The notes beneath the pieces were generated by a model. That model saw only the letters and a program-made list of their open reading frames with translations, was not told the DNA's origin and did no database searches. DNA of 64,000 bases from Tillandsia leiboldiana. Lineage: Eukaryota > Streptophyta > Magnoliopsida > Poales > Bromeliaceae. Below are positions 57,075-64,000 of the stretch, piece by piece. The stretch lies in the NCBI GenBank assembly GCA_029204045.2, contig CM055069.1, positions 25,958,825-26,022,824 of the forward strand, read 5' to 3'. A program made the translations under genes and the position numbers. Position 1 is the stretch's first letter, and each line of letters opens with the position of its first letter.

Positions 57075-57124
57075 GCGGATCTGTTAGCGAGCCCGGGTCG
57101 CAGTTTCGACCCCGGGGCGTGACA

Positions 57125-57165
57125 TAACCGAATTCACGAAATACGCCAACTCAAATTCCGTAACA
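57125..57165 (-). mobile_element. first 41 bp of element E's 5' LTR, stranded in contig 3
   Basis: The minus strand reads TGTTACGGAATTTGAG... to ...GAATTCGGTTA, the start of E's LTR (compare 31670-31710). It includes TAACC at 57125-57129, the left copy of A's target duplication. Exactly this piece is missing in front of 15675. Confidence 0.93.
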
Positions 57166-57170
57166 TTTTC
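57166..57170. other. target-site duplication of element E, left copy (TTTTC = GAAAA)
   Basis: The reverse complement equals 33006-33010. It continues on the plus strand into ctttctccttctt as at 37561-37570, the host LTR. Confidence 0.9.
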
Positions 57171-57455
57171 CTTTCTCCTTCTTTGTTAGTCAGGTGGTCA
57201 GTGTTGCTTGGGTTTGAGCAGGGATCTGGGTAGTGTAGTCGGGACGTGGTGTCTGGGACAGGTTGGACTAGTTGTGGGGCTTTGCGGCAACCGCGGATAT
57301 TGGGCGGTTGACCGGATATTTATTTATGCACCAGATTGGGTATCTGAATTCTCTAGTGGACAGAGTTTCCCACTATTTGAGTACTTTTGCATCTGATTGA
57401 GGACCGAGGCTTTCTTTAGTGGTTGGGCTTTCCCACTTTGATCAGAGTCATGATC
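57171..57455 (+). mobile_element. fragment of the host LTR into which E and C inserted
   Basis: Aligns with 37556-37858 of the solo LTR (agtgtagtcgggac, the gcggttgaccgg block, ttcccactttgatca), with one copy of the 72-bp unit. It ends TGATC, where element C begins. The solo LTR continues ccagtcctgc at that point. Confidence 0.8.
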
Positions 57456-57824
57456 TGTAATAGCCGCTAGTTTAAAATATTTTAAGGGTTTACTTTTGGT
57501 TCGTTATTTCCGCTTTTCGTTTCGGGGGGATTGGGGGATGATCGAATAATTCCTTGTTTCCAGACAGACCCTCGGGGCCCGCGGGTATTTTTAGTTAATA
57601 GGGCTCGCGAAACGGAGAGTGGCGGCGAAATCGGTTCTGAATTCCGACGCCGGAATCTCCCGGAATAAATTCCGGGAGGTAGCTAACGGCTCAGATGGTT
57701 AACGCGGGTTATTTAGACAGACCGGACTCTAGTTCGCACCTGATTTGGACCCGTTTTAACTTGAACTGGGTTCTTTCCCTTTTACCAACTTAACCGTTCC
57801 CGTTATTTTTCCCCGTCGTATAAC

Positions 57825-58135
57825 TCCCCTTAAACAAACCGTAACTCCCATAACTACCCACCCCCTCTAACTACCCCTAACTACCCGTAACTCCAATAAC
57901 TACCCACCCCCGCTAACTACCCTTAACTACCCGTAACTCCCATAACTACCCCCCTCTAACTACCCTTAACTACCCGTAACTCCCATAACTACCCACTCCT
58001 ACCCACTACCCGTAACTCCCATAACCACCCACTCCCTCTAACTACCCATTCCCCCATAACCACCCGTAACTCCCTTTAACTACCCACTCCCCTTAAACCA
58101 CCACACTCCCCCTTAACTACCCGTATTCCCCACAA
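57825..58135. repeat. taactaccc-type low-complexity array
   Basis: About 300 bases of cataactacccactcc, taactacccgtaactccc and similar units, almost free of G. Degenerate tandem repeat inside LTR C. Confidence 0.88.
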
Positions 58136-58424
58136 TTCCCCTACGTACGAAACCCCATTTCCCCAACCCTTCTATTTCCCAACCAAATCCTTCCGCTTCC
58201 TCACCGACTGCACGGAGGACCCAAGAGGCGAGACCAAGGAAGGAGAAGGAGGCGTCCTCACATTCCTTGTAGCCGAACGCGCAGGCCCGGATCGCCTCTT
58301 CCTCCGACAACCGAGGTGAGCACGCTAGGGTTTTGCCTTCTCGCCCCATTCTTGGTTGGAGCGGACGAGAGGGGGGGGGGGAAAGGAAAAAGAAGGGGGC
58401 ATGGGCATCGCGGGAATCCGGCGC

Positions 58425-59035
58425 GCACGGCGACACCGCATGCGGACTGTCGCATGCGGGCGCCGCCGCTTGCGGGCGGCACCGCATGCGGACTGCCGCA
58501 TGCGGGCGCCGCCGCTTGCGGGATGCCGCATGCGGGCGCCCCCGCATGCGGGCGCGCCGCTTGCGGGCTGCCGCATGCGGGCGCCCCCGCATGCGGGCGC
58601 GCCGCTTGCGGGCTGCCGCATGCGGGCGCACCCGCATGCGGGCGCGCCGCTTGCGGGCGCCTCCGCATGCGGGCACGGCCGCTTGCGGGCTGCCGCATGC
58701 GGGCGCCCCCGCATGCGGGCGCGCCGCATGCGGGCTGCCGCATGCGGGCGCCCCCGCATGCGGGCGCGCCGCTTGCGGGCGCCTCCGCATGCGAGCACGG
58801 CCGCTTGCGGGCTGCCGCATGAGGGCGCCCCCGCATGCGGGCGCCCCCGCATGCGGGCGCGCCGCTTGCGGGCGCCTCCGCATGCGGGCACGGCCGCTTG
58901 CGGGCTGCCGCATGTGGGCGCCGCCGCTTGTGCGCCGCTGCATGCGGGCGCCGCCGCATACGGGCGCTGCCGCTTGCGGGCACCGCCGCATGCGGGCGCC
59001 GCCGCTTGCGGGCACCTCCGCATGCGGACGGCCGC
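58425..59035. repeat. cgcatgcgggcgcc / cgcttgcgggcgcc array
   Basis: About 40 units of 12-16 bases in which cgcatgcggg alternates with cgcttgcggg. Groups of units recur as a longer period of roughly 100-150 bases (58560, 58690, 58750, 58850). CGCATGCG is a perfect palindrome, so the array is full of short hairpins. All six frames are open, giving spurious ORFs of up to 300 codons. Confidence 0.93.
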
Positions 59036-59548
59036 ACGCTGTTAGTACACCGCCCAGCCGTACGGGACCAGGCGCGTACCTGTGCGTATTATACGCAAGG
59101 TGAGAGGGCGCCGGGCGCTCTAATCATTAGTCTGACAAAGCCTTAAGTCGCTGACTCCTATATGACAGATTCGTGTAGGTCCGGGCGGGCACCCGAGACG
59201 CGAGAGAACCTTACATCAGTCAGGAGCGCGACAACAAGGTGGGTTTACGGTCGAGGCTGAGTATTATGTTGGTAATCCGACAGGGACTTTTCATTATTTA
59301 ACGGTACTAACGTTGATGGTTTCTATGATGTACTACCTTACCCCGTGACATGGTGACATGGTTACTTGGATACTTGGTTACTTGGTTACTTGGTTACTGG
59401 TTACTTATGCTCGAGCTGCGACACGCGCACCCGCGGTTTGGCCACCGCAAAGGGTGCTCTTTTCCGGAAAGGCGGTCTTTGACCCGTGTTACCCCACGAG
59501 GTGACGTAGTGGGGGGCCCCTGACCGCTGGGGGGTCTGAGGCAGCGAT

Positions 59549-59697
59549 GGGACTGCCGGGATTGGATCCCGATGTAGTCAGGTGTGAGACCGCCGGGATT
59601 GGATCCCGACGCGGTCAGGTGTGGGACTGCCGGGATTGGATCCCGATGTAGTCAGGTGTGAGACCGCCGGGATTGGATCCCGACGCGGTCAGGTGTT
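59549..59697. repeat. 37-bp units arranged as 74-bp dimers, two dimers
   Basis: The unit ccgggattggatcccga is followed by tgtagtcaggtgt or cgcggtcaggtgt. The types alternate A-B-A-B, so the larger unit of 74 bases is duplicated. ggattggatccc contains a BamHI-type palindrome. Confidence 0.9.
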
Positions 59698-60367
59698 ACA
59701 GGTGTTACCGGGGTTACAGGTGCTACAGGTGGTACAGGTGGTTGCGAGTTACCATTACGAGTAGAGCGGTTGTTCCGGCTAGCATTACTTTGTGGCTTGG
59801 TATTACTTTACTGCTTTAGTACTATTTTGATGATAGTGTCGCTGACTACCCACTCTGTGACAGGTACCTCCAGGGGGTAGAGGTAGGCGACGGTGAGGCT
59901 GAGTTGGTAGCAGTCGGTCTGAGGGAGCCCTAGTATGCTGTTTTATTTACCTTCTCTGCATTTCATTCAGTATTGTAGGTTACTGTGTGGTTCTCGATAC
60001 CCTTGTGGGGTCGTGTGGATGTTGAGTACTTTCTTTCTGCTTATGCACTACTGTTTCCTTTATCGTTCCCGTTTGGCCGTTTTCAAAGCAACATGACTAG
60101 AAAAGAAAAGAACTTCGAAAACTATCTTTCAAAAGCTGGGTCGTGTGGACCTGTTTTCCAAACCCGGTGGATTTATGGCATCTTTTCAAACTGTCTTCAA
60201 AACCCTGGGTCGTGTGGACCTGCTTTCAAATCTGTGAGTTTATCCTTTTAACTTGATTGGCCACGGGTATTGTTTAGTCTTCATGCACCGTACTACTTCG
60301 AACTGTTGTGATTAAATGGGGAAAATGATTGTTTTTGTTCGACTATTGTAATAGCCGCGACGCCGTG

Positions 60368-60414
60368 CATATACAGAGGAGACTCCGCCCGATTTTCGAG
60401 TAAATCTGTATATG
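60368..60414 (+). other. LTR-terminal hairpin (element C version)
   Basis: Arms CATATACAG (60368-60376) and CTGTATATG (60406-60414) pair perfectly but differ in sequence from the other families. The loop is 29 nt and the distance to the LTR end is 116 nt. The flanking tggcgggtctg matches the ggcggatctg of the others. Confidence 0.55.
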
Positions 60415-60530
60415 TGGCGGGTCTGGGCACGCGCCGGGGAAGGAAGATTTAAACAAAAAAAAAATTGTACGCACTTTTCGCGTACTCTGAGGTATCGTTT
60501 CCGCTAAAATATAACCCCCGGGGCGTGACA

Positions 60531-60675
60531 GATTAAGATGGTATCAGAGCCTTTGCTTTAATCACAACAGTGACGGCCCAACATCCACCGAGATATCACA
60601 CTTAACTACGAATAAATGAAATGTGCAGGGTTTAAGGGTTAAGACGTGAGAGATCGGGGAGGGGATTTGTAGATA
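60531..60675 (+). other. element C leader; gag and protease N-terminus absent
   Basis: Only about 125 bases separate the PBS from pol sequence. A normal chromovirus has over 1 kb of gag and protease here, so a large deletion is inferred. No ORF. Confidence 0.75.
60539..60550 (+). other. primer binding site, element C
   Basis: TGGTATCAGAGC, eight bases (gattaaga) after the LTR end. Confidence 0.9.
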
Positions 60676-61437
60676 ATGTTTCTTTTCTCTCACGATTTTA
60701 CGATGATTCATCTAGTAGAGATGAGTGCTAAGCTAGGGCGGCTATTCTGCCCTTGGGATTTAATAGTAATTCCCTTGAAGGAGTACGACGTTGTTTTGGG
60801 CATGGACTGGCTCTCAAGGTACCAAGTGCTTATCGACTGCGATAAGCGGATGGTACAACTACAAGAACCTAGTTTCCCTAAGAATGCGTACCTAGCGTGC
60901 AAGAGCATCTCCTTCCCGGCAGTCATCTCCGCGACTCGAGCCAGGAGTCTGATAGAGGGTGGGTGTGTAGCCTATTTGGCATCGGTAGATCTGGTTACCC
61001 GACCCTCGACGACACCTTCAGACATCCCGGTGGTGAAGGACTTTCCCGATGTCTTTCCGACGGAGCTGCCTGGGATACCCCCTGAAAGGGAGGTGGTGTT
61101 CCCTATTGAACTCTTGCCAGGTACGCAACCTATAACAAAGGCACCCTACCGAATGGCCTTCGCGGAGTTGAAAGAGTTAAAGGCGCAACTGGAAGACCTC
61201 TTGGACAAAGGGTTTGTCAGGCCGAGTGTGTCACCCTGGGGCGCACCAGTGCTTTTCGTACGGAAGAAGGATGGGAGCCTGCGACTCTGTATCGACTACA
61301 GAGGAATAAACAAGGTCACGGTGAAAAATAAGTACCCCCTGCCCAGAATCGACGACCTCTTCGACCAACTACGAGGAGCACGAGGATCACTTACGAACGA
61401 TTCTCCAAACCCTCAGGGAGCAGAAGCTGTTCGCTAA
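60676..61437 (+). pseudogene. pol: element C pol fragment 1: protease end and RT N-terminus
   Basis: Protease C-terminal part (VVLGMDWLSRYQVLIDCDKR, residues about 38-57), linker, and the RT start with FPDVFPTELPGIPPEREV, APYRMAFAELKELKAQLEDL, GAPVLFVRKKDGSLRLCIDY and YPLPRIDDLFDQL. The catalytic core of RT (the part with the paired aspartates) is missing. After LRGA the frame leaves pol, and the last 18 residues are out of frame. The first Met is chosen only because it is the first in the frame. Confidence 0.9.
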
Positions 61438-63691
61438 GCTCAAAAAGTGTGAGTTCTGGCTACGCGAAGTAGGATTCCTGGGGCATGTGATCTCGGCAAA
61501 AGGAATCGCCGTAAACCCCAAGAAGGTGGAATCGGTGATAGACTGGCAGCCGCCCACAACGGTGACGGAGATCCGCAGTTTCTTGGGGCTGGCGGGGTAT
61601 TATAGACGCTTTGTCCAGGGTTTCTCGAAGATTGCGACCCCTCTCAACCGGTTGACCAAGAAAGGAGAAAAGTTTGTATGGACGGCCAAATGCCAGGAAA
61701 GTTTTGAAGAACTCAAAAGAAGGCTAACCGAGGCACCGATTCTTGTACTACCAACACCCGGTGAGGACTATGAGGTGTACTGCGACGCTTCAAGAATCGG
61801 CCTTGGGGGTGTGCTAATGCAGCAGGGGAAGGTAATAGCCTATGCATCTAGGCAACTAAAGGACTACGAAAGAAACTACCCAACACACGACCTGGAGCTG
61901 GCTGCAGTGGTCTTCGTCCTGAAGTTATGGAGACACTATCTCTTTGGTGTCCATTGTAACATCTTCTCAGATCACCAAAGTCTTAAATACCTGTTCACAC
62001 AAAAGGAACTAAACCTGCGGCAGAGGCGGTGGCTTGAATTACTGAAGGATTACCACCTAACGATCCAATACCACCCCGGGAAAGCAAACGTGGTAGCAGA
62101 CGCTCTGAGCAGGAAGGGGCGACTGGAGGGAGGATCGGTAGGTGCGATAACTGAGCAGAGCGACTTGATCGCAGAATTTTCTCGACTAGGGTTAGAAGTA
62201 GTGTCAGCGGGCACGGTTGCGCAACTTTTAACTCTAGTAGTCAAGCCAACACTGTTAGAAAAGATTCGAGAGGGACAGCAGGCGGACACGCACTTACAGC
62301 TCGTAAGAGACAAGATCTCACCGGATCAGGAAGGGGACTTTTCATTAAAAAGCGATGATACCCTACGGTTCCGCGGGCGGATTTGCGTGCCGGATACTCC
62401 GGAATTAAAGAAGGAAATTCTGTCCGAGGCACACAGCGCCCCTTATACAGCGCATCCAGGAGGCACAAAGATGTACAGGGACCTCAAGCAGACCTTCTGG
62501 TGGCCCAAGATGAAGAGGGATGTAACCCAATTTGTAGCACATTGCCTGGTGTGTCAACAAATAAAGGCGGAACACCAACGACCGGCGGGAAAATTACAAC
62601 CCTTACCGGTACCGGAGTGGAAGTGGGATCATATCACAATGGACTTCGTCACCGGGTTCCCACGTTCACCACAAGGACACGACACAATATGGGTTGTGGT
62701 AGACCGGCTAACTAAGTCAGCACACTTCCTGCCGATTCACACAACCTGGACCAGAGAGCGGTTGGCTCAAGTCTATCTCAGCGAGATTGTGAGACTGCAT
62801 GGGGTACCGGCGTCGATCACATCAGACAGAGACACGCGTTTTGTCTCAAAGTTTTGGCAGAGTCTGCAAAAAGCCCTGGGGACTAAATTGCACTTCAGCA
62901 CAGCCTTCCACCCTCAGACAGACGGGCAGTCGGAGCGAGTGATACAGACGCTAGAGGGCCTGCTTCGGGCCTGTGTACTCGATTGGGGAGTCGGTTGGGA
63001 GCGTTACCTACCACTTGTAGAATTCGCTTACAACAATAGCCACCAGGCCAGTATACTGATGGCACCCTACGAAGCTTTATACGGGAGACGCTGCCGATCC
63101 CCGATCTGTTGGGACGACTTGGGAGAACGAAAGCTCTTGGGACCCGACTTGGTGGAAGAAACAGAAGGGAAAGTGCGCCTCATCAGACAGCGCCTATTAA
63201 CCGCCCAGAGCCGACAAAAGAGCTACGCGGATCGAAGACGCCGCGATTTAGAGTTCCAGGTGGGAGAACACGTGTTTTTGCGGGTCTCGCCGTCCAGGGG
63301 AATCAAGCGATTCGGGTTAAAAGGCAAGCTAAGCCCGCGGTTCGTGGGACCATTCGAGATCCTGGAACGGATCGGCCCAGTGGCTTACCGCCTTGCCCTA
63401 CCACCGAACCTCAACCGGATTCATGACGTGTTCCACGTGTCGATGCTCAAGAAATACCTCCCCGACCCGTCGCATGTGCTGGACGTCTCGACACTCGAAC
63501 TAAAGGAGGACCTAAGTTTCGAGGAAACCCCTGTACGAATAGTAGCAAGAGAAAGTAAGACGCTTCGAAACCGAGACATTCCCTATGTGAAGGTGCTCTG
63601 GAGCAACCACGAGGAGCGGGAAGCGACGTGGGAACTAGAGTCGAAGATGAGAGAGGGCTATCCTTATCTCTTTACCGCAAATCAGGTTTGA
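61373..63691 (+). pseudogene. pol: element C pol fragment 2: RT end, RNase H, integrase, chromodomain
   Basis: Open for 773 codons with a first ATG at 61487 (734 aa from there). RT thumb (KLKKCEFWLREVGFLGHVIS), RNase H with D100, E137, D162 and D205, and an integrase zinc finger (H316, H323, C353, C356). Integrase core D386, D447, E483 with 35-residue spacing, GPF motif near 621, and C-terminal chromodomain about 699-729 (VLWSNHEEREATWELE), which marks a chromovirus and would target insertion to chromatin. Each of these domains looks intact. It is cut from fragment 1 by an RT-core deletion and a frame change. Confidence 0.92.
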
Positions 63692-63727
63692 GTTTCGAGG
63701 ACGAAACTCGTTTTAAAAGGTGAGTGG
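63692..63727 (+). other. element C polypurine tract region
   Basis: The purine-rich TTTTAAAAGGTGAGTGG lies directly before TGTAATAGCC. It is preceded by tttcgaggacgaaact, which resembles the pol end of the other chromoviruses here. Confidence 0.75.
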
Positions 63728-64000
63728 TGTAATAGCCGCTAGTTTAAAATATTTTAAGGGTCTACTTTTGGTTCGTTATTTCCGCTTTTCGTTTCGGGGG
63801 GATTGGGGGATGATCGAATAATTCCTTGTTTCCAGACAGACCCTCGGGGCCCGCGGGTATTTTTAGTTAATAGGGCTCGCGAAACGGAGAGTGGCGGCGA
63901 AATCGGTTCTGAATTCCGACGCCGGAATCTCCCGGAATAAATTCCGGGAGGTAGCTAACGGCTCAGATGGTTAACGCGGGTTATTTAGACAGACCGGACT
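63728..64000 (+). mobile_element. element C 3' LTR, start only
   Basis: Matches 57456-57728 with one clear substitution (gggtctac against gggtttac), so C is young. It runs out of the window. Confidence 0.95.

Larger units (their letters stand above)
52263..57124 (+). mobile_element. element A/B 3' LTR, complete (4,862 bp)
   Basis: TGTAAAGTACTGGGG... to ...GGGGCGTGACA. Order: U3 with four 160-bp units (52505-53048), TATA 53102, GA-rich leader (53130-53215), GC-extreme block (53440-54230), ttttcgcgcagg-type tandem block (54250-54900), ordinary stretch, terminal hairpins. Followed by TAACC, the complement of A's GGTTA duplication. It is the only complete copy of A's left LTR in the window. Confidence 0.93.
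57456..60530 (+). mobile_element. element C 5' LTR (3,075 bp)
   Basis: TGTAATAGCCGC... to ...CCCCGGGGCGTGACA. The same start recurs at 63728. Contents: a taactaccc array, a gcatgcgggcg array, a 37-bp dimer array, ggttactt repeats at 59350-59408, and the terminal hairpin. No convincing TATA box was found. Confidence 0.95.

Noticed and set aside
7744..57124. A true 8-kb inverted duplication of element A that could act as a hairpin-forming small-RNA source
   Set aside because: The two copies split single target-site duplications of both A and E and end at N gaps, which fits overlapping contig ends placed wrongly. It would be reconsidered only if long reads confirm the inverted order.
58113..59103. 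Open frames of 229-300 codons over the cgcatgcggg array
   Set aside because: All six frames are open through a short tandem repeat, and the protein is a repeat of Gly, Cys, Arg, Ala and Pro. Not coding.

Overview
The window looks like heterochromatic or intergenic DNA of a flowering plant with a large, repeat-rich genome. Essentially everything recognisable is LTR retrotransposon, nested several layers deep. I found no host protein gene, tRNA or rRNA gene. The plant assignment rests on SIRE/Maximus-type Ty1-copia and chromodomain-bearing Ty3-gypsy (Tekay/Del-like) proteins, on initiator-Met-tRNA primer sites (TGGTATCAGAG), and on very long (3-5 kb) chromoviral LTRs. The species cannot be named from the sequence.

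Two 100-N gaps split the window into contig 1 (1-7643), contig 2 (7744-48598) and contig 3 (48699-64000). Contig 1 holds the degenerate interior of a chromovirus-like element (minus strand). A 1.4-kb minisatellite lies within it, followed by the element's GC-rich LTR (from 1992) and a broken Ty1-copia pol fragment (about 5310-7643).

Contig 2 starts inside element A, a non-coding element with 4.5-4.9 kb LTRs around a 2.2-kb interior (minus). A is inserted in the 5' LTR of element E, a SIRE-like copia of about 15 kb (plus) with a broken gag-pol and an extra third ORF. E's gag is split by element D, a young 6.4-kb copia derivative (minus) that keeps only an intact gag between 1,393-bp LTRs. E in turn sits in the LTR of a chromovirus-like array F (minus) arranged LTR-interior-LTR-interior-LTR. 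One F interior carries a 3.5-kb solo LTR with a perfect CTCAT duplication, and the other has the empty site.

Contig 3 starts with the reverse complement of element A and then gives the other side of A's insertion site, the other side of E's insertion site, a piece of host LTR, and element C. C is a plus-strand chromovirus that lacks gag and the reverse transcriptase core but has an open RNase H, integrase and chromodomain frame.

The two copies of A share about 4.74 kb right up to the N gaps. Their outer flanks are complementary halves of the same two target-site duplications (GGTTA for A, GAAAA for E). The simplest reading is that contig 3 belongs, reverse-complemented, immediately upstream of contig 2, and that the present order is a scaffolding error or an unmerged haplotype.

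The most biologically novel signals are three. A hairpin lies about 50 nt before the LTR 3' end in the chromovirus-like families, and its stem is kept by compensatory changes between families. E carries a gene-like unit (U3-like motif cluster, TATA, candidate 5'-UTR intron, ORF3) downstream of pol. D is a gag-only element that could act in trans with pol-bearing relatives.
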